NCBI GenBank assembly: GCA_965204545.1
Contig: CBDBFA010000003.1
Coordinates: 3,567,503-3,631,502, forward strand
Direction: 5' to 3'
Origin: JAABVD01 sp965204545
GTDB lineage: Bacteria; Verrucomicrobiota; Verrucomicrobiia; Opitutales; UBA2995
Length of the DNA stretch: 64,000 nt
The translations under genes were made by a program, and so were the position numbers. The notes under the pieces were generated by a model. The model was not told where the DNA came from and ran no database searches. It saw only the letters and a program-made list of their open reading frames with translations. Below, piece by piece: positions 44,205-52,580 of this stretch; within the stretch, counting starts at the first letter, position 1, and each line of letters begins with the position of its first letter.

Positions 44205-44389
44205 CGGCGCTGATGGAGCATTGAATACCTTCCAAACCACGGATGACACGGATAAACACGGATGTACTGAGATTTTTAACCACAAAAAGCACAAAATTCC
44301 CAATTGGCGCCCCCGGCGCCTAACTATTGTGCCTCTGTGCCTTTGTGCCTTGGCCAATTCTTAATTCGTGAGCGCAGCGAACTTCCCCC
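44205..44389. repeat. Short spacer of dispersed repeat phrases
   Basis: Contains 'ccacggatgacacggataaa' near 44235, 'aaccacaaaaagcacaaaa' near 44279, 'ttggcgcccccggcgcc' near 44305 and 'ctgtgcctttgtgcc' near 44334. No gene. Confidence 0.55.
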
Positions 44390-46690
44390 TCACGCCAGTT
44401 GGTCCCTTATGGGCAACTCGCGGATGCGTTTACCGGTAGCCGCGAAAATGGCGTTGCACAATGCCGGGGCCACGGGCGGAACACCGGGTTCGCCGATACC
44501 TCCCAGTTCCACCTCCTTTCCCGGATCGACCAAATGTATGGCGATCTTCTTGGGAGCCAGCGGCATGCGGGGCACCTGGTAATCGTGGAAATTACTCTGT
44601 TGCGCCTTACCACCGGCAAAGCTGATCTCCCCGGTGGTGGCCAGACCTATGCCCATTACGCAGGATCCTTCCATCTGGGAGCGGATGCGGTCCGGATTGA
44701 TGCGTGGTCCGCAATCTACCGCCATGGTGGCGTTGTGGATAATGAGAGCTCCACCGGATAGAACTTCGACCTCCAGGACAGCGGCCACGTAGGTTACGAA
44801 ACTGTAATGCGCGGCAAGACCCATTCCCCGGCCCTTGGGGAGCTTCCTCCCCCAACCGGCCTCTTGGGTTGCCTTATCGACCACCTTGCGCAACCGGCCG
44901 GTGTCTACGGGATACAGTTCCGGATTCTCACCGTGGTTCCAATCATCCTTCATATCCCGGGGATCGATCAGACGATTATTTCCCAACAGCTTCAGGTAAA
45001 ACTCCTTGTGGTCTTCTCCCGCCTTGTCGGCCAGTTCGGAAATGAAGCCCTGAACCGCAAAAGCGCGCGGAATGTTGGAAACGGAGCGGAACCAGCCCAC
45101 GCGCACGTGCACCGGGATCCCGGGGTTTTCCATGCGCATGTTCGGAATATCGAACGGAGCGTTATTGAATCCCATGCCCAATTCAAATCCGGATTGGTGC
45201 ACCTGATCCGGCGCGAAAATACCCAAAATGGTGGGCGCTACCGAGCGGTGCAGCCAACCCGTGGCATTGCCCTCGGCGTCGAAACCGGCTTCCAGATGCT
45301 CGGCAGAAACGGTGTGCAAATAATCGTGGTGAATGTCGTCCTCGCGCGTCCATTGCACCTGGACGGCGCGGCCGGGGAATTGCTGGGCCAATTCGGCCGC
45401 TTCAATGACGAAATCCGGCTTCGATTTGCGACCGAACCCGCCTCCCAATAAGGTGACATTCACGCGGGTCTTGTCCACCGGCAGCCCCACGCGTTCCGCC
45501 ACTCTATGCCGGGTCACTTGAGGAGCCTGACTGGGGGCCCAGATTTCCAGGAATCCATCCTTGAGAAGCGCTGTGGCGGCGGGAGGTTCCATAGGTGCAT
45601 GGGCGATATGAGGCATGTAATAGGTGGCCGAATGAGTGCTGTCGGCCTGGGCCAATGCCTTGTCCACGTCGCCCACATTGCGTATGAGTTTTCCCGGATT
45701 CCGGGCCGCCTCTTCCATGGCCTCCCGATAGGACTTTGAATCGTAGCCGTCGTTATCGCTGGCGCTCCATTTTATTTCCAGCGCTTCCCGGCCCTTTATG
45801 GCGGCCCAGGTGTTGGTGGCCACGACAGCTATTCCACCCAGAGGATGAAATTCGGAGGGAGCCTTCGTCCCTTCGATCTCGATGACTTTTATCACTCCGT
45901 CCACTTTCAAGGCCTCGCTCGAATCAAACGATTCTACCACGCTGCCAAAGACGGGTGGGCGGGCTACCGCGGCAAACAGCATGTCGTCGAACCGCAGATC
46001 GGCTCCATAAGTAGCCCGACCCGAAACCATGTCCATCCCATCGATGTTCAAAGTCTGTTCCTTGCCAATATAGCGGAAATCCTTGGCCGATTTCAGTTTA
46101 ATGGCATCCGTGGATGGAACCGGGGCCATGACGGCCGATCTTGCCAACTCTCCGTAACCGATCTCCCGACCGCTCTGTTGGTGGATCACTTTATGCTGGG
46201 AGGCGCTAACCTCGCTTACCGCCACGTTCCATTGCTTGGCAGCCGCTTGCTCCAGCATCGCGCGGGCCGCTGCTCCGCAACGCCGCATGGGCATGAACCA
46301 ATGCCTCATGCTGCGGGAACCGTCCGTATCCTGGTTGCCGTAAAGATCCTGATCTCCGAAAGCCTGTTCCACGCGGCAGTACTTCCAGTCTGCCTCCAAC
46401 TCGTCCGCCACCACCAGCGCCAGACTGGTCCGAATGCCCTGGCCCATTTCCGAGCGAGCGCAGGTAATCGCCACCGTGCCATCCTCGTTAATGCGGACAA
46501 ATACCTTGGGATCTTCCACCGTGCCTCCCGGCATTCCATCACCGCCGTATTTCGGTTCCTCTTCCTGTGCCCAGGTCCAATTGGCCGCCAGGATCAAGGC
46601 TCCGGTGGCGCCGACCCCTTTAATGAAGTCACGGCGGTCAAGGGTTCGGGTGGTCAGGGTGAAATTTCGGTATGAAGGTTTCATGCTCAT
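44390..46690 (-). CDS. Molybdopterin-binding large subunit of an aldehyde/isoquinoline oxidoreductase-type hydroxylase
   Basis: Large subunit of a xanthine-oxidase-family molybdenum hydroxylase of the IorB type, in which the N-terminal [2Fe-2S] part is a separate gene. The 766 residues start with a twin-arginine export signal ('LDRRDFIKGVGATGALILAA'). The family is shown by 'ARSEMGQGIRTSLALVVADE' near 78, 'THSATYYMPHIAHAPMEPPA' near 365 and 'TLLGGGFGRKSKPDF' near 415, which bind the molybdenum cofactor, and 'GGIGEPGVPPVAPALCNAI' near 733 with the catalytic Glu. It overlaps the small-subunit stop by 4 bp. Confidence 0.92.
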   Translation of the reverse strand: MSMKPSYRNFTLTTRTLDRRDFIKGVGATGALILAANWTWAQEEEPKYGGDGMPGGTVEDPKVFVRINEDGTVAITCARSEMGQGIRTSLALVVADELEADWKYCRVEQAFGDQDLYGNQDTDGSRSMRHWFMPMRRCGAAARAMLEQAAAKQWNVAVSEVSASQHKVIHQQSGREIGYGELARSAVMAPVPSTDAIKLKSAKDFRYIGKEQTLNIDGMDMVSGRATYGADLRFDDMLFAAVARPPVFGSVVESFDSSEALKVDGVIKVIEIEGTKAPSEFHPLGGIAVVATNTWAAIKGREALEIKWSASDNDGYDSKSYREAMEEAARNPGKLIRNVGDVDKALAQADSTHSATYYMPHIAHAPMEPPAATALLKDGFLEIWAPSQAPQVTRHRVAERVGLPVDKTRVNVTLLGGGFGRKSKPDFVIEAAELAQQFPGRAVQVQWTREDDIHHDYLHTVSAEHLEAGFDAEGNATGWLHRSVAPTILGIFAPDQVHQSGFELGMGFNNAPFDIPNMRMENPGIPVHVRVGWFRSVSNIPRAFAVQGFISELADKAGEDHKEFYLKLLGNNRLIDPRDMKDDWNHGENPELYPVDTGRLRKVVDKATQEAGWGRKLPKGRGMGLAAHYSFVTYVAAVLEVEVLSGGALIIHNATMAVDCGPRINPDRIRSQMEGSCVMGIGLATTGEISFAGGKAQQSNFHDYQVPRMPLAPKKIAIHLVDPGKEVELGGIGEPGVPPVAPALCNAIFAATGKRIRELPIRDQLA

Positions 46691-47151
46691 TCCTCCTCTA
46701 ATTTGGATGCAGCTTGGTGGATAGCCGTCCTGATCCGGTTATAAGTTCCGCAACGGCAGATGTTGCCGCTCATGAATCCATCGATGTCCCCATCGTCCGG
46801 AGAGGGAATACGTTGCAGCAGGGCGGTGGCGCTCATCACTTGTCCGCATTGGCAATAACCGCATTGGGCCACGCCTACGTCCATCCAGGCCTGCTGGACC
46901 TGCTTGCCGACCGGGTCGTCCCCGATGCCCTCGATAGTGATGATGTTTTTGCCCGCCGCGGCGCTCACCGGTGTGCTGCAGGAGCGAATGGGCATCCCCT
47001 CCAAGTGCACGGTGCAGGCGCCGCATTGGCTTATGCCGCAACCGAATTTTGTGCCGGTGAATCCGAGGACGTCCCGGATAGCCCAGAGCAGGGGCATGTC
47101 GTCGGGAACGTCCAATTCGTAGACTTGACCGTTTAATGAAATCGAATGCAT
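46687..47151 (-). CDS. [2Fe-2S] small subunit of the molybdenum hydroxylase
   Basis: 154-residue electron-transfer subunit (IorA-like). A plant-ferredoxin domain has 'KFGCGISQCGACTVHLEG' near residue 35, then the second domain binds a further cluster through 'QCGYCQCGQVMSA' near 95 and 'GNICRCGTYNRIRTA' near 129. Its end overlaps the start of the large subunit (ATGA), so the two are cotranslated. Small-subunit-first order is standard. Confidence 0.95.
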   Translation of the reverse strand: MHSISLNGQVYELDVPDDMPLLWAIRDVLGFTGTKFGCGISQCGACTVHLEGMPIRSCSTPVSAAAGKNIITIEGIGDDPVGKQVQQAWMDVGVAQCGYCQCGQVMSATALLQRIPSPDDGDIDGFMSGNICRCGTYNRIRTAIHQAASKLEEE

Positions 47152-47239
47152 GGAAGGGTAGGTTTTTAGTTCAAATTGTAGATTTTCCGGGTCTGCAAAA
47201 TCCGCCCCTTGGAAGACCGAATTTATTCAATTTTGAATG

Positions 47240-47350
47240 AAGGAAGGGGTCAAGTCGTAAAAAATCATGCCTTGCAGGGTCAGTCGATGTCGGGGTCATT
47301 TCTTGTAATCGTGCATGTTAATGCAGAATTTGAGAATTGACCCCTTCCTA
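47240..47350. repeat. GGGGTCA-type repeat, deleted copy
   Basis: Begins 'aggaaggggtcaagtcgtaa' (47241-47260), a diverged copy of the inner left arm at 28722-28741 that stays similar for about 46 bp, and ends 'gaattgaccccttcct' (47334-47349), the inverse of its start. It lies in the 375-bp gap between the iron-sulfur subunit and the copper ATPase, which also holds 'cgatcacgatcaagatag' (47391) and 'cctctgtgtcctctgagtt' (47425). Confidence 0.65.
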
Positions 47351-47526
47351 GTGGCGTCCTGTCCATCCTGTTCATTCATGTTTCAATTTCGATCACGATC
47401 AAGATAGAGCCTTTGGCGCTTTTGCCCCTCTGTGTCCTCTGAGTTCTCTGTGGTGAATAATTTAAGGGACCTGATACCGGCATCGCCCCTTGCAATTCAC
47501 CGCGCCATCCCCGTTATGATTAGAGG

Positions 47527-49710
47527 ATGGAAGGGCATTGCGATATGAGTGCGGGTGGAAAGCATGAGTCGGTCCCGGCCGGCCATTCCGGCGCCGTCTA
47601 CACCTGCCCGATGCATCCGGGTGTGCGCCAGACGCATCCTGGCTCCTGCCCGATCTGCGGCATGGGTCTGGAGCTTGAATCCACCGCCATGGCCGAGGAG
47701 GGTCCGAACCCTGAGTTGGTGGATTTCACCCGGCGGTTCCGGGTCGGCGCGGTGTTGACGATTCCGCTCCTGCTCCTCGCTATGGGACCGCTTCTGGGCC
47801 TCGGAGGAGTGCGCGATGCGTTCGGCGAACGCGGGGCGCTCTGGGCCGAATTGATACTGGGTACGCCAGTGGTATTGTGGTGCGGCCTGCCCTTCCTGGC
47901 GCGCGGCTGGTCCTCGTTCCGCACCATGAACCTCAACATGTTCTCCCTGATTGGGATGGGAGTGATGGCCGCTTGGCTTTACAGCATGGCCGCCGTACTG
48001 GCGCCCGGTTCCTTCCCCGACGGTTTCCGCGATCGGGAGGGTCATGTCGCGGTTTATTTCGAAGCTGCAGCGGTGATCGTGACATTGGTGCTTCTGGGTC
48101 AGGTCATGGAACTCCGGGCTCGCCAGAGTGCGGGCAAAGCAATCCGGGCTCTCCTCGACATGGCGGCCAAGGCCGCCCTTGTAATCCGCGATAATGGAAG
48201 AGAGGAAGAGATCCCGCTCGACCACGTGCAACTCAGTGACCGGCTACGGGTGCGGCCGGGAGACAAGGTACCGGTCGATGGCTTGGTCATTGAAGGCCGC
48301 TCCTTTGTCGACGAGAGCATGATCACGGGCGAGCCGATACCGGTGGAAAAGGGTCCGGGCCAAGCGCTCACCGGAGCAACTATCAACGGCAGCGGCAGTT
48401 TGATCATGGAGGCCACGCGAGTCGGTGCGGACACGGTACTGAGCCAAATCGTCGAGATGGTGGAAAAGGCGCAACGGAGCCGGGCGCCGGTCCAACGATA
48501 CGCGGACAAGGTGTCGGGCTTGTTCGTGCCGATGGTTATCCTGATCGCCTTCGCCTCCTTCATTGCGTGGGCAGTATGGGGCCCTGCTCCCTCCCTGTCC
48601 TACGGGTTGCTTGCGGCCGTCGCGGTTCTGATCATTGCGTGTCCCTGCGCGCTGGGTCTGGCAACCCCCATGTCGATCATGACGGCGACGGGGCGCGGGG
48701 CTGGGATCGGTGTGCTGATAAAGAACGCCGAAGCACTTGAGAGGTTCGAGACGGTCGATACTCTCATCGTCGACAAGACCGGTACGTTGACCGAGGGGAA
48801 GCCCCGGCTCGTGGCCATCATGCCCGCAGCCGGCTACGACGAGACCACGGTACTGAAGTTGGCTGCCACCTTGGAGAAGGGCTCCGAGCACCCGCTGGCC
48901 AAGGCAATCGTCGGGCGGGCCGAAGACCGTGGCGTCCCACTGGCCGAGTTGGCCGACTTCGAGGCGTTGACCGGCATGGGGGTCAAGGGAACGGTCGATG
49001 GCCGGACTGCCGCAGTCGGCAATTTGAAGCTGGTGCAGGAACTCGGGATCGAGACCGAAGCGCCGACCGAAATTGCCAACCGCCGCCGCGACGCGGGCGA
49101 GACGGTGATGTTCGTAATGTTCGATGGACAAATCACCGGCCTGGTCAGCGTTGCAGATCCGGTGAAGGACGACGCCTCTGGCGCTCTCAAGGCGCTTCAG
49201 AAGCTCGGCTTTCGCATCATCATGGCAACAGGCGACAACGAGCGCACTGCCAGGGCGGTGGCCGCCCGTGTCGGCATCGATGAGGTTCGCGCCGATGCCT
49301 TGCCCGAGGACAAGGCCCAACTCATCAGCGGGCTGCAGGCCGAGGGGAGAAAGGTCGCCATGGCGGGCGACGGGGTCAACGACGCGCCAGCGCTGGCCCG
49401 GGCGGATGTGGGAATTGCCATGGGCACCGGCGCGGATGTGGCCATCGAGAGCGCCGGCATCACTTTGGTCAAAGGCAACCTCGACGGTATCGTCCGTGCC
49501 CGACGGCTCGCACGTGCCACCATGCGCAACATTCGCCAGAACCTGTTCTTTGCCCTGGCCTACAACGGCTCTGGTCTGCCGGTGGCGGCTGGGTTGCTCT
49601 ATCCTTTCCTGGGCCTTCTCATCAGCCCCATGTTCGCGGCATTTGCCATGACGGCATCATCCATTTCCGTCGTCCTGAACTCCCTGCGCCTTCGCAACCT
49701 GCGCGTATGA
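47527..49710 (+). CDS. copA: Heavy-metal (copper) translocating P1B-type ATPase
   Basis: Exports Cu+ (or a similar soft metal) at the cost of ATP. The 727 residues begin with a His-rich leader and a Cys/His metal-binding domain ('YTCPMHPGVRQTHPGSCPIC', near 25-45) in place of the usual HMA domain. Key motifs: 'TGEPIPVEKGPG' near 260, the channel 'ACPCALGLATP' near 371, the phosphorylated 'DKTGTLTEGKP' near 415, 'EKGSEHPLAKAI' near 449 and 'GDGVNDAPALARADVG' near 615. Codon choice is visibly more GC-rich at third positions than in neighbouring genes, suggesting acquisition by transfer. A second ATG at 47545 is in frame. Confidence 0.93.
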   Translation: MEGHCDMSAGGKHESVPAGHSGAVYTCPMHPGVRQTHPGSCPICGMGLELESTAMAEEGPNPELVDFTRRFRVGAVLTIPLLLLAMGPLLGLGGVRDAFGERGALWAELILGTPVVLWCGLPFLARGWSSFRTMNLNMFSLIGMGVMAAWLYSMAAVLAPGSFPDGFRDREGHVAVYFEAAAVIVTLVLLGQVMELRARQSAGKAIRALLDMAAKAALVIRDNGREEEIPLDHVQLSDRLRVRPGDKVPVDGLVIEGRSFVDESMITGEPIPVEKGPGQALTGATINGSGSLIMEATRVGADTVLSQIVEMVEKAQRSRAPVQRYADKVSGLFVPMVILIAFASFIAWAVWGPAPSLSYGLLAAVAVLIIACPCALGLATPMSIMTATGRGAGIGVLIKNAEALERFETVDTLIVDKTGTLTEGKPRLVAIMPAAGYDETTVLKLAATLEKGSEHPLAKAIVGRAEDRGVPLAELADFEALTGMGVKGTVDGRTAAVGNLKLVQELGIETEAPTEIANRRRDAGETVMFVMFDGQITGLVSVADPVKDDASGALKALQKLGFRIIMATGDNERTARAVAARVGIDEVRADALPEDKAQLISGLQAEGRKVAMAGDGVNDAPALARADVGIAMGTGADVAIESAGITLVKGNLDGIVRARRLARATMRNIRQNLFFALAYNGSGLPVAAGLLYPFLGLLISPMFAAFAMTASSISVVLNSLRLRNLRV

Positions 49711-49733
49711 TTCCTGCCCTGAGGCGCCATAGT

Positions 49734-50147
49734 TTACTTCTGGGACGCCGCATCAGGCGCCGCCAAACACAATACATCGGGGCCGGGAATACGCTTGTCG
49801 AAGGTAAGCAGCTTCAACTTATGGCGCTTCGCAACGACCAACAAATGTGCATCGGTCACTTGCTTGGGTCCCGTAATCCATTTACCGAGTTGTTCGATCT
49901 CAGTAGTGTCACCAACGGTTTCGATTTTATAAAATTCCTTTAAGGCTTTTATTGCAGAAATGAGACCTCCCGGTTTTTTCTCACCTGACACGGCCATGAC
50001 AACCCGCAGGCATCCGGTCATAACCAGTGGGGCCACACGCAGTCCATTCCCTTCATTTTCCTTCATCCAAAAGCGCATCACTGCATGGTGTTCGTGATCT
50101 TCATATACGCCTGCTACTAGAGCGTTGACGTCGAGAAGGTAATTCAT
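49734..50147 (-). CDS. PIN-domain toxin (VapC-like)
   Basis: 137-residue PIN-domain ribonuclease. The acidic site is formed by Asp6 in 'NYLLDVNALVAGVY', a Glu-containing middle region, Asp in 'VTDAHLLVVAKRH' near 98 and 'LLTFDKRIPG' near 113. In VapC proteins such sites cut tRNA or rRNA. The start overlaps the antitoxin stop (ATGA, 50144-50147). It is convergent with copA, whose stop is 24 bp away. Confidence 0.88.
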   Translation of the reverse strand: MNYLLDVNALVAGVYEDHEHHAVMRFWMKENEGNGLRVAPLVMTGCLRVVMAVSGEKKPGGLISAIKALKEFYKIETVGDTTEIEQLGKWITGPKQVTDAHLLVVAKRHKLKLLTFDKRIPGPDVLCLAAPDAASQK

Positions 50148-50401
50148 TCCGTCTCCTCCAGGAGTTTGGCAACCTGCTCTGAAGTAAGAACCCGCTTTCC
50201 TTTAAAAGAAAGCACGGGACCGCCGTCGATTCTGCTTTTGCTAATGAAATTTCTTTTGTCGGAATCCTCCCTTAGCGGCTCAATCAGTATGCCGGCGCCA
50301 GTGTCCAGAATATTGACCGTACTGCCCGTCGTCATCCCGTACTTTCGCCTCAATTTATAAGGCAAAACCAACTGTCCTCTTACTGAAACGGATTTGATCA
50401 T
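50144..50401 (-). CDS. AbrB/SpoVT-type antitoxin (VapB-like)
   Basis: 85 residues. The N-terminal swapped-hairpin domain ('SVSVRGQLVLPYKLRRKYGM', 'TVNILDTGAGILIEPL') binds DNA, and the C-terminal tail ('GKRVLTSEQVAKLLEETE') would bind the PIN toxin encoded next. The start codon lies directly after a predicted promoter, so the message would be nearly leaderless. Confidence 0.87.
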   Translation of the reverse strand: MIKSVSVRGQLVLPYKLRRKYGMTTGSTVNILDTGAGILIEPLREDSDKRNFISKSRIDGGPVLSFKGKRVLTSEQVAKLLEETE

Positions 50402-50408
50402 AAAAAAG

Positions 50409-50437
50409 ATCTTACTTTAAATTCTTACTTTTGTCAA
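50409..50437 (-). promoter_or_regulatory. Promoter of the vapBC-like operon with paired 'aaagtaaga' repeats
   Basis: On the minus strand TTGACA (50437-50432), a 17-bp spacer and TAAGAT (50414-50409) form a near-consensus sigma-70-type promoter. Two direct 'aaagtaaga' repeats span the spacer and -10 box and could be the antitoxin operator. The start codon is at 50401, about where transcription would begin. Confidence 0.65.
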
Positions 50438-50567
50438 TAGTCAAGGGGCTGATGTTTTTCCAACAGGCTGCATTTGACTTGGGACGAAGTTTGGGGTCCG
50501 ATCAGTGGTGAAAGCAATCAGCACGGAATATACCAATCCACCTTAAACTCACCTTCCTTATGACATC

Positions 50568-51509
50568 ATGAATATACAAAAAATCAAAGTCCCTCTCCTC
50601 GCTTTTCTCACCTTGCAGACTTTGGCCCAATTTTCCTGGAGTATGCCATTGGAGATGACCAGGGATGAATTGATCCGCTTTACTCCTGAATGGAGGGGAG
50701 AACGGTTCGCCGATGGAAGGCCCAAGGTTTCGGACAGTATTATCGAGCGAATGAAGGCGGTGGATATCGAGGCAGCCTGGGTTGTTCTGAGGAATGAAGG
50801 CTACGACTACCAGTTCGAGGCAGGCTGGGAACACGTGCATCCGGGCGAAACCCTCTGCGGTCGCGCCTTCACGGTCCAGTACATGCCGCTACGAAAAGTT
50901 GCCAACGACGTCATCAATGAAATGGGAGACAAAGCCGGACGCATCGGGGATCAGGTCTCATGGCCGATCGATATGCTGGTTCAAGGGGATGTCTATGTGG
51001 CCGACATTTACGAACGGGTAGAAGGCGGACCCATAATAGGCGCCAGCCTGGGAACTACCATCTATGCCAAGTCGGGTAACGGGGTTTTGTTTAACGGTGT
51101 GGCCCGCGACCTGGAGCAACTCGAACGGATAGAGGGATTCAATGGTTTTGTCAGAGGATGGAATCCGGGCTTTTATTGGGCCTCCATGATCGCCGGGATC
51201 AACATTCCCATCAATATTGGCAATGTCACGGTTATGCCTGGAGATGTCATTCTGGGTAAGCGGGGCGGGGTGATCGTCGTGCCCGCTCACCTGGCTGAAA
51301 AAGTCGTCAAAACGGCTGAACTCATCCGCTTGCGCGACGCCTTCGGATTCGAAAGGCTCAAGGCGGGTGTCTATACACCGGGGCAAATAGATGATCGATG
51401 GACGGATGAAATCGAAAAGGATTTCTCACAATGGCTGAACGACCACATGGACGAACTGCCGGTCCCTAAAGAGCAAATTCAGGAATTGCTCAAGGAAAGA
51501 ACGTGGTAG
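50568..51509 (+). CDS. Exported RraA-like protein (4-hydroxy-4-methyl-2-oxoglutarate aldolase fold)
   Basis: 313 residues. A signal peptide ('VPLLAFLTLQTLAQFSWS') is followed by an RraA-fold domain: 'LCGRAFTVQY' near 98, 'VYVADIYERVEGGPIIGASL' near 143, 'GVLFNGVARDLEQLERI' near 179 with the Arg-Asp metal/substrate pair, and 'GDVILGKRGGVIVVPAHLAE' near 226. RraA-fold proteins are mostly cytoplasmic (aldolases, RNase E inhibitors), so export is notable. A role as a periplasmic aldolase or decarboxylase is inferred. Only 5 bp separate its stop from the palindrome at 51515. Confidence 0.82.
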   Translation: MNIQKIKVPLLAFLTLQTLAQFSWSMPLEMTRDELIRFTPEWRGERFADGRPKVSDSIIERMKAVDIEAAWVVLRNEGYDYQFEAGWEHVHPGETLCGRAFTVQYMPLRKVANDVINEMGDKAGRIGDQVSWPIDMLVQGDVYVADIYERVEGGPIIGASLGTTIYAKSGNGVLFNGVARDLEQLERIEGFNGFVRGWNPGFYWASMIAGINIPINIGNVTVMPGDVILGKRGGVIVVPAHLAEKVVKTAELIRLRDAFGFERLKAGVYTPGQIDDRWTDEIEKDFSQWLNDHMDELPVPKEQIQELLKERTW

Positions 51510-51514
51510 CGCCT

Positions 51515-51618
51515 GAAAAAGGGGTCAAACGCAAAATGTTAACATCGTCCTCCAGTTTCACCTGAATGGCTGAAGCGAACCAATCAGATGTTAACATTTT
51601 GCGTTTGACCCCTTTTTC
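51515..51618. repeat. 104-bp element with perfect 32-bp inverted repeats
   Basis: Left arm 51515-51546 (beginning 'gaaaaaggggtcaaacgcaa') and right arm 51587-51618 are exact reverse complements over 32 bp, with a 40-bp centre. It sits between two convergent genes and ends in 'cctttttc', so it could also terminate both transcripts. Same GGGGTCA ends as the elements at 25607, 28661 and 47240. Confidence 0.85.
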
Positions 51619-51625
51619 TTCATCT

Positions 51626-52291
51626 TCAATTGACCGGGATGACTTTGACGTGGACGCGGGCCAATCCCTTTTGGTGGAATCCCAGTCTTTTGGCAGCCCC
51701 ATAGGACAGGTCGATTATGCGTTTCCCTGAGTTGGGATTGTTGGCGCTGGGAAATGGCCCGCGGTCGTTGACCCGGACGACGATCGATCGCCGGTTTTCC
51801 AGGTTCGTCACCCTGACGTTGATGGGCAAGGGCAGGTATTTATGGGCGGCGGTCAAGGCCATGGGATTGAAAGCTTCGCCGTTCGCGGTCATGTGTCCCC
51901 CCTTTTTCCGCCTGGTTTCTTCTCCATACCATGACGCAATTCCCGTCTGTTGATAGCGTTGTGCTTGCCGGACACTCATGGGCACGTAGCGTCTGCCTTT
52001 CACCACGTAGGGGGCCGATTTGACCCGTCCTTGGCGAATGGCTTCCTTTACCGGCAACCCGTCGATCGTTTCGATCTCATCGCGCGTCAGGGGCCAGTGA
52101 AGGGGAGCCGTTACGACTTGGAATGTAAATTTGCCGACATGGTAGACGGCCTTCACTGTCCCAGTCACAATTTCATAGCCCGTTTTCACGACCACACACC
52201 CGGAGAAGATCAAGGAGAGGATGAGAAACGCGCTCAGCCAGATCACCCGTTTCCGGGAGAGGTTCGACGCTTTCGTTTCAGGCATGGTCAT
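51626..52291 (-). CDS. rlpA: RlpA-like septal-ring lipoprotein
   Basis: Outer-membrane lipoprotein related to the lytic transglycosylase RlpA. The signal ends in the lipobox 'LIFSGC' (Cys32 from the first Met). The double-psi beta-barrel domain at about 115-220 has 'GIASWYGEETRRKKGGHMTA', 'MALTAAHKYLPLPINVRV' with the His, and 'VVRVNDRGPFP' with the catalytic Asp. There is no SPOR domain, unlike E. coli RlpA. ATG at 52291 or 52285 are both possible. Confidence 0.88.
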   Translation of the reverse strand: MTMPETKASNLSRKRVIWLSAFLILSLIFSGCVVVKTGYEIVTGTVKAVYHVGKFTFQVVTAPLHWPLTRDEIETIDGLPVKEAIRQGRVKSAPYVVKGRRYVPMSVRQAQRYQQTGIASWYGEETRRKKGGHMTANGEAFNPMALTAAHKYLPLPINVRVTNLENRRSIVVRVNDRGPFPSANNPNSGKRIIDLSYGAAKRLGFHQKGLARVHVKVIPVN

Positions 52292-52450
52292 TCGATGGGT
52301 TGGTTGGGATGGTTGCGGGATTGGGATTGATAGGTAGCTTCCATCGACTATACGCCATTCAACCGATCCGACAACAAACTTCCGATCAATTCAATCGAGA
52401 CTCTATCCGCTACCGACGCGCGTGGATTGAATTTTCAACTGGAACTTAAT

Positions 52451-52511
52451 GGAGGGCGGGTTTTCCAACCCGCCTTATAAAGACCATGGTGGACGGGAAA
52501 CTCCGCCCTCC
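52451..52511. repeat. Palindromic repeat downstream of leuS
   Basis: 'ggagggcgggttttcc' (52451-52466) is matched in inverse by 'gggaaactccgccctcc' (52495-52511), and an inner 'ggcgggttttccaacccgcc' hairpin lies at 52455-52474. It may serve as a transcription barrier 70 bp beyond the leuS stop, but there is no T-tract. Confidence 0.45.
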
Positions 52512-52580
52512 TTTCTCACTCGCCACTCGTCACTAACCACTGACAACTGAATTCGCCCCCGGCGCCTCTTCCCCTCGGAA

